DNA of 64,000 bases from Sulfitobacter sp. M05 (GTDB lineage Bacteria > Pseudomonadota > Alphaproteobacteria > Rhodobacterales > Rhodobacteraceae): positions 62,001-126,000 of the forward strand of contig NZ_JABEDH010000004.1 of the NCBI RefSeq assembly GCF_029285175.1. Direction: 5' to 3'. Every line of letters begins with the position of its first letter. The stretch's first letter is position 1. Under the pieces are notes generated by a model. It did no database searches. It saw nothing but the letters and a program-made list of their open reading frames with translations, and was not told the DNA's origin. Of the stretch, positions 34,713 to 44,129 are shown piece by piece. The position numbers were made by a program, and so were the translations under genes.

Positions 34713-35849
34713 ATGAACTATTTTACTTCAGCGATTGCTGTTTTGGGCCTGTCCGGCTCGATGGCAATGGCGGCAGATTTTGAGCTGCCCAAACAAATGA
34801 GCTGGACCGCCTATGGCACCGGGTCATCTGGATACAACCAAGCGGTGGCTATCGGCGCAGCATTGCAGGACGCGGCGGGCGTAAACCTGCGGGTCTTGCC
34901 GGGTAAGAACGACGTGTCGCGGACCGAACCGCTGCGTCAGGGCCGTGTCCAGTTTTCCGCAACTGGTGTCGGCGGGACCTTTATGGCGCAAGAGGGCGTG
35001 TTTGACTTTGGCGCGCAGAACTGGGGCCCGCAGGCGATCCGCGTGTTGATGGCGAACAACGGCGGCGCAATCAATCTTTCGGTTGGGGTTGCCGGTGATC
35101 TGGGTGTCGAAACCTATGCTGACCTCAAGGGCAAGCGCGTGGCCTATATCGTGGGTGCGCCCGCGTTGAACGTGAATACCGAAGCCTATCTGGCCTATGG
35201 CGGTCTGACTTGGGATGATGTCGAGCGGGTCGATTTCGGTGGCTATAGCGCCAGCTGGAACGGGCTGATCGAAGGGCAGGTCGATGCGGCTTTTGCCTCT
35301 ACCAATTCGGGCAAGGCCTATGAAGCCGAAGCCGGTCCGCGCGGCCTGTACTGGCCACCGGTTAATCCGGCCAACACCGAAGGCGTCGCAGCCCTGAAAA
35401 GCATCGCGCCGTTTTTTCAGTTGAACAAGGCCAGAGTGGGGGCAACAATTGATGGTACGGACGGGTATCAGGGGGCGGGCTATGCCTATCCCGTGTTGGC
35501 TGCCATGGCCGCAACCGAGGATGATTTGGTCTATAACATGACCAAGGCGATGGTTGTGTTGTTCCCGGAATATGACGGTAATTCATCCGGCATCGACGGT
35601 TGGGCATTAAACAAGCAGAATCTGGAATGGGTGGTTCCTTACCACGCGGGCGCGATCCGTTATTATAAGGAAGCTGGCGTTTGGACAGATGCAGCACAGG
35701 CGCATAACGACAATCTGATTGCACGTCAGGACGCGCTTGCGGCAGCATGGGAAGCGACCAAGGCGGCGGCACCCGAAGACTGGGAGGCGGCCTGGGGCGA
35801 AGCCCGGCGCAAGGCGCTGGCTGACGGCGGTTTCAAAGTCGTATTCTGA
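34713..35849 (+). CDS. TAXI-type TRAP transporter solute-binding protein
   Basis: A 378-residue periplasmic binding protein. Of two close in-frame ATGs (34707, 34713) the second has GGAGG at ideal spacing. Residues 1-20 are a signal peptide ending GSMAMA. The mature protein begins ADFELPKQMSWTAYGTGSSG, the usual TAXI opening, with LRVLPGKNDVSRTEPLRQG and LKGKRVAYIVGAPALNVN following. TAXI proteins deliver organic acids such as glutamate-like or keto acids to a fused DctQM permease, encoded next. The cargo is probably the growth substrate of the GntR-controlled island; which compound is unknown. Confidence 0.9.
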   Translation: MNYFTSAIAVLGLSGSMAMAADFELPKQMSWTAYGTGSSGYNQAVAIGAALQDAAGVNLRVLPGKNDVSRTEPLRQGRVQFSATGVGGTFMAQEGVFDFGAQNWGPQAIRVLMANNGGAINLSVGVAGDLGVETYADLKGKRVAYIVGAPALNVNTEAYLAYGGLTWDDVERVDFGGYSASWNGLIEGQVDAAFASTNSGKAYEAEAGPRGLYWPPVNPANTEGVAALKSIAPFFQLNKARVGATIDGTDGYQGAGYAYPVLAAMAATEDDLVYNMTKAMVVLFPEYDGNSSGIDGWALNKQNLEWVVPYHAGAIRYYKEAGVWTDAAQAHNDNLIARQDALAAAWEATKAAAPEDWEAAWGEARRKALADGGFKVVF

Positions 35850-35868
35850 GCCAACTTCATGAGTTGAG

Positions 35869-35896
35869 ACCGGCCGGCGCTTGCGCCGGCCGGTTT
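35869..35896 (+). terminator. GC-rich hairpin between TAXI binding protein and permease
   Basis: A perfect 12-bp stem ACCGGCCGGCGC / GCGCCGGCCGGT with a minimal loop is followed by TT-G-CCCTT. It has only a short T run and probably acts as a partial terminator or mRNA stabiliser giving more binding protein than permease. Confidence 0.6.
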
Positions 35897-35930
35897 GCCC
35901 TTATTCCCGTTCCAGACAAGAGTGCTGTCC

Positions 35931-37925
35931 ATGTCAGATTCCAATTCGCCAACGCCCCTGCCAGCAGGTGTTGAACAGGTTGCCATTGACGGGGAGACCC
36001 CCGCCGAACGTCTGGCAGGGCCCGCACGTTGGGTTGTTGTCATTGGTACGGTGTTTGCCCTGACACTGGTGATCAACCAACTTTTCAATCTGCAAATCAT
36101 GGGGGTGGTCCTGATCGAAGGGCGCTATCTCTACATCCTTGGCGGGGTGTTTCTGGCGCTGAGTTTTCTGATTTTCCAGATTCGTGGCGGCAAGGGTGGT
36201 GTGCCGTCGATACTGGACTGGGTGTTATTTGCACTGGCGCTGGCCTGTTCGGGGTATCTGGCGCAAAGTGCGCAGATGAACCTGTCGCAAGGATGGGAAT
36301 ATGCCGCCCCGCCGGTCGCGCAATATGTTTCGGTTGTTTTCTTCTTCCTGATTCTAGAAGCCACTCGGCGGGCTGGTGGTCTGGTGCTGTTCCTGATCGT
36401 GTGTTTCTTTGGTTTCTACCCGACGTTCGCGGGACATGTGCCCGATCCGTTTTCCGGCTTTCAAAGCACATTCATGCAAACCGTGCCTTACCACATCTAT
36501 TCCGCCGAAAGTTCGTTTGGCATCCCGATGAAAGCCTTTGGCGGTGTGGTAATGGGCTTCATTCTGTTTGGTGCCGTGCTGCAACGCACCGGCGGTGGGC
36601 AGTTCTTTAACGATCTCGCGCTTGGCCTGGTGGGCGGGTATCGCGGCGGCGCGGCCAAAGTGTCGATCTTTGCCAGCGGCTTTATGGGGTCGATGTCCGG
36701 CTCTGTTATCTCTAACGTTCTGACCACAGGTGCGGTGTCTATTCCAGCCATGCGCAAGACCGGTTTCAGCCCGAAAACCGCCGCTGCAACAGAGGCCTGC
36801 GCCTCGACCGGTGGCGTGTTGATGCCGCCGATTATGGGGGCCACGGCCTTTATCATGGCGTCCTTTCTGTCGCGTCCCTATGTAGAGATTGCCCTTGCTG
36901 CGGCCATCCCCAGCATCCTGTTCTATTGGGGGCTGTTTACTGGCATCGATGCTTATGCCGCCAAACGCGGCCTGCGTGGATTGCCCAAACCAGATCTGCC
37001 GCGGCTGCGGGAAGTGATGAAAGAGGGCTGGCCTTATATCTTTGTCTTTGCCCTGCTGCTTTATATGATGATCGGCTTGCGACAGGAATCCTCGGCCCCC
37101 TTTTATGCCACGGCCCTTTTGCTGGTGGTGAACCAGTTCCGCGCGCGTTTTCGTCTGAACAAGCAACGTCTGGGCAATATGATTGTTGGCGTTGGCATGG
37201 GGCTGGCAGAGCTGACCGCTATCCTGTTGGGGGTTGGCCTGATTGTCGGGTCGTTCTCGGCCACGGGTCTTGCCGGCACGCTTGTGAACGAGTTGGTCTT
37301 TATGGCCGGCGATAATACGTTGGTTCTGCTGGCGATGGGGGCGTTGACTGCGTTCATCTTCGGCATGGGGATGACCGTGACGGCCTGTTACATTTTCCTT
37401 GCTGTGGTTCTGGCTCCGGCGTTGGAAGCGGGCGGGCTGAACACCCTCGCGGTGCATCTTTTCATCCTGTATTGGGGCATGGTCAGCTATATCACGCCGC
37501 CCGTTGCTCTGGGGGCTTTCGCGGCCTCGACTATGGCGGGGTCGAACCCTATTGCGACCGGTTTCGAGGCGATGCGTCTTGGCGGTGTGATCTATATCGC
37601 GCCCTTCTTCTTTGTGTTGAATCCGGCGTTGATCGGTCAGGCCCCTGCATGGGAAGTGGTGGTAGCGCTGACCAGTGCGGTGATTGGGGTGGCGATGATT
37701 TCCTCCGCGCTGCAAGGGTACATCAGTCTTGTCGGCCCGCTTGAAGGAGCGGCGGGCCTGCCACTGCGGATCTTGTTATTCTGCGGTGGGGTGCTGATCG
37801 CCATGCCTGAAACCGTTTTGGTTGATCTGGGTTATGGCACGTCCTTCCTTATCGGGGCGGCACTATGCGCCTTGCCGATGTTTACCGCCTGGCGCAGCAA
37901 CGCCGCAGGCCCAAGTCCGGCCTGA
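35931..37925 (+). CDS. TRAP transporter fused permease (4TM/12TM, DctQM-type)
   Basis: A 664-residue integral membrane protein with a small DctQ-like region fused to the large DctM permease, as usual for TAXI systems. The ATG at 35931 is chosen because the upstream in-frame ATG would add 12 residues within the hairpin region and MSDSN resembles a cytoplasmic tail. Hydrophobic segments begin at about residue 28 (WVVVIGTVFALTLVINQLF), and conserved DctM motifs are FMGSMSGSVISNVLTTG, STGGVLMPPIMGATAFIMA and ITPPVALGAFAASTMAGSN. It couples solute uptake to a sodium or proton gradient. The CoA ligase gene begins five bases after its stop. Confidence 0.93.
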   Translation: MSDSNSPTPLPAGVEQVAIDGETPAERLAGPARWVVVIGTVFALTLVINQLFNLQIMGVVLIEGRYLYILGGVFLALSFLIFQIRGGKGGVPSILDWVLFALALACSGYLAQSAQMNLSQGWEYAAPPVAQYVSVVFFFLILEATRRAGGLVLFLIVCFFGFYPTFAGHVPDPFSGFQSTFMQTVPYHIYSAESSFGIPMKAFGGVVMGFILFGAVLQRTGGGQFFNDLALGLVGGYRGGAAKVSIFASGFMGSMSGSVISNVLTTGAVSIPAMRKTGFSPKTAAATEACASTGGVLMPPIMGATAFIMASFLSRPYVEIALAAAIPSILFYWGLFTGIDAYAAKRGLRGLPKPDLPRLREVMKEGWPYIFVFALLLYMMIGLRQESSAPFYATALLLVVNQFRARFRLNKQRLGNMIVGVGMGLAELTAILLGVGLIVGSFSATGLAGTLVNELVFMAGDNTLVLLAMGALTAFIFGMGMTVTACYIFLAVVLAPALEAGGLNTLAVHLFILYWGMVSYITPPVALGAFAASTMAGSNPIATGFEAMRLGGVIYIAPFFFVLNPALIGQAPAWEVVVALTSAVIGVAMISSALQGYISLVGPLEGAAGLPLRILLFCGGVLIAMPETVLVDLGYGTSFLIGAALCALPMFTAWRSNAAGPSPA

Positions 37926-37930
37926 ACGAT

Positions 37931-39499
37931 ATGATCGCAATTACACCCGTCTTGCCCGAGATACCCCCTACGCAAACCATCGTTGCACGGGTTCGTGAAA
38001 ATGCCGCGACCCACCCTGATCGGTTAGCGCTGGTCTGCGGCGATGCCTCGGTGAGCTGGGGCGCATTTGACAAACGGATCAACCGGGTTGCGAACCTGCT
38101 GCTGGAACGTGGCGTGGGCAAGGGCGATAATGTGGCCGTGATTTCGGCCAATTCTGTTGCCTATGCCGAGCTGTTTATGGGCATTCTGCGGGCCGGTGCC
38201 TGTGTCACACCGCTGTCCTCAATGGCATCCCCTGACGCATTGAAAAAGATGCTGACGGACTGCGGGGCCAAGGCGATTTTTGTGGCGGCACAATACCATG
38301 ATCTGGTGGCGGGTTTCGTCTGTGATCTGGGGCTGCAACGCTTTGCGATTGATTTTGAACACGCGGATTTTGACAGCTATGAAACCGCGCTGGCCGGTGC
38401 CGCCGATCACGATCCGATGATCCCGATCGAAATGTCTGATGCGTTTAACCTGATCTATTCCTCCGGCACCACCGGCACGCCCAAGGGGATATTGCACAAT
38501 CACTGGATGCGTGCGGCCCAGATGGAGCGGGTTTCCCCTAACGGCTATGACGACAACGCCCGCACGCTGATCTCCACTCCGCTTTATTCCAACACAACGA
38601 TTGTGGCGTTTTTGCCGACTTTGTTCGGTGGATCGACGGTTTACCTGATGCCGAAATTCGACGCGCGAACCTATTTGCAAATCGCCCAGCGTGAAAAGAT
38701 CACCCACACCATGCTGGTGCCGGTGCAATATAAGCGCATCATGGATGTGCCTGATTTCGACAGTTTCGACCTGTCGTCCATGCGGATCAAATTCTCTACA
38801 TCGGCACCTTTGCGCGTGGACGTGAAACAGGACGTGCTGGCCCGTTTCCCCGGTCGCCTGCTGGAATATTACGGATTGACCGAAGGCGGCGGCGTGACGG
38901 TGCTGGCTGCGGACGAATATCCGGACAAGCTGCACACGGTGGGCAAGCCGACCCCGGGCAACGATATTCGCCTGATCGACACAGAGGGCCGCGAAGTGCC
39001 GCAAGGTGAGGTTGGTGAAATTTGTGGACGAGGGCCGACCATGATGTCGGGCTATTTCGGCCGCGATGATCTGACTGCGGAATACATCTGGCGGGGCCCG
39101 GAAGGGCAGGTCTATTTCCGCTCTGGCGATATGGGGTACTTTGACCAAGACGGGTTTCTGGTGCTGTCGGACCGCAAGAAAGACATGATCATCTCTGGCG
39201 GTCTGAATATCTATGCCAATGATCTGGAACTGGTGTTGTTGCATGACGAGGATGTCACCGACGCGGCAGTGATCGGTATCCCCTCCGAGGCTTGGGGAGA
39301 GACCCCGCTGGGGCTGGTGGTCTGCCGGCCAGATGCGACGCGAAATGCGGCGGATATTTTGCAAACGGCCAATGCCCGTCTGGGCAAGAGCCAGCGCTTG
39401 TCTGATGTCGAAATCCGCGACAGGCTGCCCCGCAGCACCATCGGCAAAATTCTCAAGAAAGACCTGCGCGCGCCCTATTGGGACAAGCGATCAGCATAA
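37931..39499 (+). CDS. AMP-dependent acyl-CoA synthetase
   Basis: A 522-residue ANL-family ligase. LIYSSGTTGTPKGILHNH (about 175-192), EYYGLTEGGGV (about 310), the hinge YFRSGDMGYFDQDG and the C-terminal lysine in STIGKILKKDL are all present. The ATG at 37931 follows the permease stop by five bases; a longer in-frame start would overlap the permease gene. Directly behind the transporter, it probably activates the imported acid or an intermediate to its CoA thioester. The preferred acid cannot be read from sequence; it differs clearly from the ligase at 6702. Confidence 0.9.
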   Translation: MIAITPVLPEIPPTQTIVARVRENAATHPDRLALVCGDASVSWGAFDKRINRVANLLLERGVGKGDNVAVISANSVAYAELFMGILRAGACVTPLSSMASPDALKKMLTDCGAKAIFVAAQYHDLVAGFVCDLGLQRFAIDFEHADFDSYETALAGAADHDPMIPIEMSDAFNLIYSSGTTGTPKGILHNHWMRAAQMERVSPNGYDDNARTLISTPLYSNTTIVAFLPTLFGGSTVYLMPKFDARTYLQIAQREKITHTMLVPVQYKRIMDVPDFDSFDLSSMRIKFSTSAPLRVDVKQDVLARFPGRLLEYYGLTEGGGVTVLAADEYPDKLHTVGKPTPGNDIRLIDTEGREVPQGEVGEICGRGPTMMSGYFGRDDLTAEYIWRGPEGQVYFRSGDMGYFDQDGFLVLSDRKKDMIISGGLNIYANDLELVLLHDEDVTDAAVIGIPSEAWGETPLGLVVCRPDATRNAADILQTANARLGKSQRLSDVEIRDRLPRSTIGKILKKDLRAPYWDKRSA

Positions 39500-39510
39500 A
39501 GGAAACGGTC

Positions 39511-41070
39511 ATGCCTGATACTGAAATGAACGGTGCTGAAAGCCTTGTGCATACGCTTTTGGCAAATGGTGTAGAGGTTTGTTTTACCAATCCGGGCACC
39601 TCGGAAATGCACTTTGTTGCGGCTCTTGATCATATTCCGGGTATGCGCTCCGTGCTGGCCTTGCAAGAGGGTGTCGCAACGGGGGCGGCGGATGGGTATT
39701 ACCGAATGGCAGGCAAACCGGCCTCAACCTTGCTGCACCTTGGTCCCGGTCTGGCGAATGGTCTGTCCAATCTGCACAATGCCAAGAAAGCCGGGTCGGG
39801 TGTGGTGAATATTGTTGGCGAACATGCCTCGACCCACATTGCACTCGACGCGCCATTGACCTCCGACATCGAAGGTATTGCGCGCCCTGTTTCGCATTGG
39901 GTGCGAACGTCGGACTCTGCAGCAGCTGTGGGGCGTGATGCCGCGCAGTCGGTACAGGCGGCAATGGTCGCTCCGGGCCAGATTGCCACGTTGATCCTGC
40001 CAAGTGACACAGCATGGAACCCCGGTGGGGTTGCGCAGGACGCAATTGAATTGCCGACACCCGCCCCCTTTGACGAAAGCCAGTTGTCGCAGGCGGCGCA
40101 GGCGTTGGATGGGCCCGAAACACTACTGCTCTTGGGGGGCGGGGCCCTGACCGAGAACAATCTGGAAACCGCCGGACGCATTGCCGCGAAAACCGGCTGC
40201 AAGATTTTGTCTGAGTGGTCCAATGCCCGTCTGGAACGTGGGGCTGGCCGTGTCTTTGTGGACCGTGTGCCCTATCCCATCGACATCGCGCTTGAGGTGT
40301 TGAAACCTTTCAAACGGATTGTTCTGCTGGGGGCCCGTGCGCCAATCGGGTTCTTTGCCTATCCTGAAAAACCCGCGATCCTGACCCGTGTGGGGGCGGA
40401 CATCCTGACCTTGGCTGATGCCGGGGCGGATCATGCTGCGGCGCTTTCAGCCCTTGCCGGGGCGACGGGGGCCCGTGAAACACCACCCGCCCATGTCAGT
40501 GATCCAATGCTGCCTGATCGGCCGCAAGGCCGGATTGACCCCGAAAGTCTGGCGGCGCTGATTGCCCGTGCGATCCCCGAACAGGCAATTGTGGTGGATG
40601 AATCCGTGACTACGGGCCGTGCCTTTGCCCCCGCGACCAAGGGCGCGCGCAAACATACATGGTTGAACAATTGCGGCGGGTCCATCGGATACGGGCTGCC
40701 TGCGGCCATCGGCGCAGCTGTGGCCTGTCCAGAGCGCAAAGTGATGTGCCTGACCGGCGATGGTTCGGCGATGTACACAGTGCAATCCCTATGGACGATG
40801 GCGCGGGAAAACCTTGATGTGACGGTGCTGATTTTTGCCAACCGCAGCTACCAGATTTTGCGCGGCGAGCTGACAAACGTTGGCGTTGGCAACCCCGGAC
40901 CGCGCGCCATCGACATGCTAAGCCTTGACCGGCCTGCGTTGGACTGGGTGCAGATGTCGCGCTCCATGGGCGTCGAAGCGGTGCGGGTGACAGAGTGCGA
41001 CGCACTGGAATCCGCGCTTGAGGATGGTCTTGCCAGCGGCGGGCCTAACCTGATTGAAGTCGTGCTTTAG
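39511..41070 (+). CDS. ThDP-dependent enzyme (acetolactate synthase / benzoylformate decarboxylase family)
   Basis: A 519-residue thiamin diphosphate enzyme. The ATG at 39511 follows AAAGGAAACGGTC. The N-terminal Pyr domain carries the cofactor-activating Glu in LALQEGVATGAADGY (about 49), and the C-terminal PP domain has the metal-binding GDG motif (TGDGSAMYTVQSLW) ending with Asn in FANRSY. NNCGGSIGYGLPAAIGAA is typical of 2-keto acid decarboxylases and acetolactate-synthase-like proteins. The FAD-binding segment required by true acetolactate synthases is not obvious. It is the last gene of the transporter operon and may decarboxylate a 2-keto acid or cleave an acyl-CoA, as oxalyl-CoA decarboxylase does. 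Specific chemistry is uncertain. Confidence 0.85.
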   Translation: MPDTEMNGAESLVHTLLANGVEVCFTNPGTSEMHFVAALDHIPGMRSVLALQEGVATGAADGYYRMAGKPASTLLHLGPGLANGLSNLHNAKKAGSGVVNIVGEHASTHIALDAPLTSDIEGIARPVSHWVRTSDSAAAVGRDAAQSVQAAMVAPGQIATLILPSDTAWNPGGVAQDAIELPTPAPFDESQLSQAAQALDGPETLLLLGGGALTENNLETAGRIAAKTGCKILSEWSNARLERGAGRVFVDRVPYPIDIALEVLKPFKRIVLLGARAPIGFFAYPEKPAILTRVGADILTLADAGADHAAALSALAGATGARETPPAHVSDPMLPDRPQGRIDPESLAALIARAIPEQAIVVDESVTTGRAFAPATKGARKHTWLNNCGGSIGYGLPAAIGAAVACPERKVMCLTGDGSAMYTVQSLWTMARENLDVTVLIFANRSYQILRGELTNVGVGNPGPRAIDMLSLDRPALDWVQMSRSMGVEAVRVTECDALESALEDGLASGGPNLIEVVL

Positions 41071-41095
41071 AGCGTTTCGAGGTTCACCTGAACGC
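41071..41095. repeat. dispersed palindromic repeat copy
   Basis: AGCGTTTCGAGGTTCACCTG followed by AACGC is a degenerate palindrome directly after the ThDP enzyme stop. It resembles the elements at 20184 and 50507 and may be a transcription-end or regulatory repeat shared across the genome. Confidence 0.45.
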
Positions 41096-41215
41096 AAAAG
41101 ATATCGAAGAAACCGCAAGGTACGGGTGGCCTGAACGCAGCAGAGCGGCATCAAACCGCACGCCCCTGACGGTGGGGGCTTGCATCAGTGTTGGTTCCTG
41201 CGCATTCAGGGGCCT

Positions 41216-42250
41216 GTGATATCGCCGTCTGATCATACCCGCCATCTATTGGCCGCCCTTGGGTGGTCTATGTTTTTTGACGATCAGCTGGGCGTTGACG
41301 AGGCCCAGCTTACCTGTTTGCGGATTGCGACTGTGCATCGCGCCCGCCTGACCGCCGAGGGCGCGGCGGGGTCGGTCAAGGTGAACCTGCCTGCGGCATC
41401 AAAAACCACGGATTTTGCGGTTGGAGACTGGATTCTGGCTGAGCCGGAAACGGATATGTTTGTGCGCCGTCTTGAGCGTCGCGCATTGCTGCAACGCAAG
41501 ACCGAAGGCACCCATGTGCCGCAGTTGATCGCGGCCAATGTGGATACGCTGTTTGTCGTGACCTCGTGCAATGAGGATTTCAACGCCGCACGTCTGGAGC
41601 GTTATCTGGCACTTGCGAACGAGGCCGGCACCGATCCGGTAATTGTCCTGACCAAAGCGGATCAGACAGGGGACACAGCGCCATTTCTGGAGCAAGCCGC
41701 GACTTTGCAGCGGGATTTACCGGTGGTCACCTTGAACGCCAAGGCACCGCAGGCGGCAGCCGTATTGGCCCCATGGTGCGGCCCCGGTCAGACAGTGGCG
41801 CTGGTTGGATCGTCAGGGGTTGGGAAATCGACACTGTTGAACACACTGGCCAATAAGACAGGCAAAGACGCGCAAGCCACTGGCGGCATTCGCGAGGACG
41901 ACGCGAAGGGGCGCCACACCACCACCGCGCGGTCGTTGCACACGACACAGGCCGGCGGCTGTGTGATCGACACGCCGGGCATTCGCACCCTGCACATCAG
42001 TGATGTGTCTTCCGGTCTGGATATGCTGTTTGCCGAAATCACCGAACTGGCCCCCAACTGCAAATTCCGTGATTGCACCCACGCCCATGAACCGGGCTGC
42101 GCCGTGCAGGCAGGGGTTGCCGCAGGTGTTGTCGCGCCTGAACGTCTGGCGCGCTGGCGCAAACTGGCCGAGGAGAATCGCGAAAATACTCCCAGTGTTT
42201 CAGGGCCACGTGGCAATAAGAAACCGCAAGGTCGGCGCAAGAAGCGCTGA
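41216..42250 (+). CDS. rsgA: ribosome small subunit-dependent GTPase A
   Basis: A circularly permuted GTPase that helps late maturation of the 30S subunit. The GTPase motifs occur in permuted order: G4 VLTKADQTG (about residue 143), G1 GSSGVGKSTLLN (about 200), G3 IDTPGIRTL (about 250). A C-terminal zinc-knuckle NCKFRDCTHAHEPGC (about 279) supplies Cys and His ligands. An OB domain fills the N-terminus. The start is uncertain: GTG at 41216 (AGGGG five bases upstream, 344 residues) was chosen over a TTG at 41180; a third ATG at 41270 would remove conserved LLAALGW. The lysine/arginine-rich tail (GNKKPQGRRKKR) fits rRNA contact. It is unrelated to the catabolic operon before it. Confidence 0.9.
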   Translation: MISPSDHTRHLLAALGWSMFFDDQLGVDEAQLTCLRIATVHRARLTAEGAAGSVKVNLPAASKTTDFAVGDWILAEPETDMFVRRLERRALLQRKTEGTHVPQLIAANVDTLFVVTSCNEDFNAARLERYLALANEAGTDPVIVLTKADQTGDTAPFLEQAATLQRDLPVVTLNAKAPQAAAVLAPWCGPGQTVALVGSSGVGKSTLLNTLANKTGKDAQATGGIREDDAKGRHTTTARSLHTTQAGGCVIDTPGIRTLHISDVSSGLDMLFAEITELAPNCKFRDCTHAHEPGCAVQAGVAAGVVAPERLARWRKLAEENRENTPSVSGPRGNKKPQGRRKKR

Positions 42251-42291
42251 ACGCCCTTTTTATATCCCTGCACCGATGCGAAGATGTCGTC

Positions 42292-43719
42292 ATGTCAAAG
42301 AAAACCCTGAATGCGGAAAATCTGGCGGCGCTGGGAGCCGAGACTCTGGCCAACCTGTTGATTGAGGTCAGCACCGGCAGCGCCGAGATCAAACGACGGC
42401 TGCGGCTGGAGTTGAGCCATAACCTTGGCCCTGCCGAACTGGCCCGCGATGTGCGCAAACGTCTGGCTTCGATCCGTAGGTCGACCAGTTTTGTCGGTTG
42501 GCGCAGGCGCAAGGCCTTGATCAAGGATCTGCGAACCCAATCCGATATGATCACTAACAAAATCGCCCCAGACGCGCCCGATGACGGTTTTTCGCTGCTG
42601 TGGGAATTTGTTGATCTCGCCCCGTCGGTGTTTGATCGGGTCGATGACTGCCGCGGCGATGTTGGTGAGGTCTTTCGCGATGCCCTGGTGCGCCTGGAAG
42701 GGATTGCCCCGCGCGCAGGTCTTGAGCCAAACCCATTGGCGGGGCGGATCTGGGAGGCGCTGCGCGATGACGCCTATGGTATCTATGACGGGATCATCGC
42801 CCTTTTGGCCCCGACACTGGGAGAGGCGGGGTTGGAGCATCTCAAGACATTGGTGCAAGACCACGCGCAAACCCCGATGGAAGAACCGGACAATCACGCC
42901 GCCATTCAGTTTCTCAGAGATTTGCGCAGCGACAGTGGAAATTACGCAGCCGAGCAAAAATCACGTCTGATTAGGAAAACGCTTCAGGACATTGCCACCG
43001 CGCAGGGTGACGCAGACGCTTATGTTGCGCAATATTCGGCGGCGGAATTGGCCCGCCCGCATATCGCGGCTGAGGTCGCAGAGTTACAGCTTGCCGCAGG
43101 GCGCGCCGAAGCTGCGCTGGAGGGTCTGGGCGGCGCCGAGGCGGCGCAGCGGCGGCGTGGGGATCGACGTTGGGACGCCGCGTATGTGGCTTGCCTGCTG
43201 GCGCTCGACCGGTTGGAAGAGGCGCAGGCCCACAGATGGGCGGTGTTCTGCGCGACGCTGGATGCGGATGTGTTACGTGACTATCTCAAGGTTCTGCCGG
43301 ATTTTGATGACATCGAAGTTGAAGATCAGGCCAAGGCCCATGTGCTTCAGTTTGCGGATATGAACCGGGCGCTGCGCTTTTGTCTGGAATGGCCCGATTT
43401 GTTGTCTGCCGCGCGGTTGATCGAGACCCGCGCCGAAGAGCTGGATGGAAACCACTATCAGTTGTTGACGCCTGCTGCCGAGGCCCTGCGCGACCGGCAT
43501 CCGCGGGCGGCGGTCCTGTTGTGGCGGTCAATGATTGACCATGCTTTGGCGGAAGGGCGCACAAGCCGCTATGGCCATGCGGCCGACCATTTGATGGATT
43601 GCGCTGCGGCAGATCAAGAGTTGGCGGATTACGGGCGCTTTCCCTCGCATGATGCATTCGAGCGGTATCTGCGCGAGACGCACAAACACAAATCGTCGTT
43701 CTGGGCGCGGCTCCCCTGA
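42292..43719 (+). CDS. DUF6880 family protein
   Basis: A 475-residue, mostly alpha-helical protein resembling the DUF6880 family of Proteobacteria. The N-terminal third is rich in basic helices (RRLRLELSHNLGPAELARDVRKRL, given here only in part as KRRLRLELSHNL), the rest looks like tetratricopeptide-like or helical repeats (residues about 230-460: ELQLAAGRAEAALEGL, LALDRLEEAQAHRW, AAVLLWRSMIDHAL). No signal peptide, membrane segment or catalytic motif is visible. It starts 41 bases after rsgA and converges on the DUF1801 gene with two bases between. The family function is unknown to me; a protein-protein interaction role is a guess from the helical repeats. Confidence 0.78.
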   Translation: MSKKTLNAENLAALGAETLANLLIEVSTGSAEIKRRLRLELSHNLGPAELARDVRKRLASIRRSTSFVGWRRRKALIKDLRTQSDMITNKIAPDAPDDGFSLLWEFVDLAPSVFDRVDDCRGDVGEVFRDALVRLEGIAPRAGLEPNPLAGRIWEALRDDAYGIYDGIIALLAPTLGEAGLEHLKTLVQDHAQTPMEEPDNHAAIQFLRDLRSDSGNYAAEQKSRLIRKTLQDIATAQGDADAYVAQYSAAELARPHIAAEVAELQLAAGRAEAALEGLGGAEAAQRRRGDRRWDAAYVACLLALDRLEEAQAHRWAVFCATLDADVLRDYLKVLPDFDDIEVEDQAKAHVLQFADMNRALRFCLEWPDLLSAARLIETRAEELDGNHYQLLTPAAEALRDRHPRAAVLLWRSMIDHALAEGRTSRYGHAADHLMDCAAADQELADYGRFPSHDAFERYLRETHKHKSSFWARLP

Positions 43720-43721
43720 AC

Positions 43722-44129
43722 CTAGCGCTTTTTGCGCAGATGATAGGTGAGGGCAGAAGCAATGCAGATGCGCAGGGCGTTGCCGGTTTCTCCTTCGGTT
43801 TCCTGCACAAGAACGGCCCGGTTCTTGGAGTATTGCAAGGCCGCGCCAAACTGCTGGCGAAATTCCTCTATAAGAGTGGTGTTACAGTTGAAGAACATCG
43901 CGGGCAGACCGGAAACCTTTTCCACACCAAGGCGGATCGTGGTTCCGGATTTGGTGCGGCTGGTCAAATAGGCGGGTTCGCCCCAACGCAAAGCTTCCTC
44001 AACGTCACCGACGCGGGCATCCAATTTCGCGGTCTCAAAAATCAGGTCGCGCAGGGTCTGCAATGTCGCGCGGTGAGGGGGCGCGAATTTCTCAAAGACC
44101 GGCAGAACGGCGGGTGGGATATCGGGCAT
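43722..44129 (-). CDS. DUF1801 domain protein
   Basis: A 135-residue protein of the DUF1801 (YdhG-like) family: a small alpha/beta domain beginning LQTLRDLIFETAK, with EEALRWGEPAYLT and a basic end AIASALTYHLRKKR. Members are often found near small-molecule or stress genes but have no established reaction. It is a single gene, convergent with the DUF6880 gene and divergent from ugpB. Confidence 0.83.
   Translation of the reverse strand: MPDIPPAVLPVFEKFAPPHRATLQTLRDLIFETAKLDARVGDVEEALRWGEPAYLTSRTKSGTTIRLGVEKVSGLPAMFFNCNTTLIEEFRQQFGAALQYSKNRAVLVQETEGETGNALRICIASALTYHLRKKR

Noticed and set aside
36354..37715. 453-codon antisense frame opposite the TRAP permease
   Set aside because: Composition (many His, Gln, Arg) is the mirror of a membrane protein gene; no ribosome site or domain.
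38219..39364. 381-codon antisense frame opposite the CoA ligase
   Set aside because: Shadow of a gene with complete ANL motifs; no independent support.
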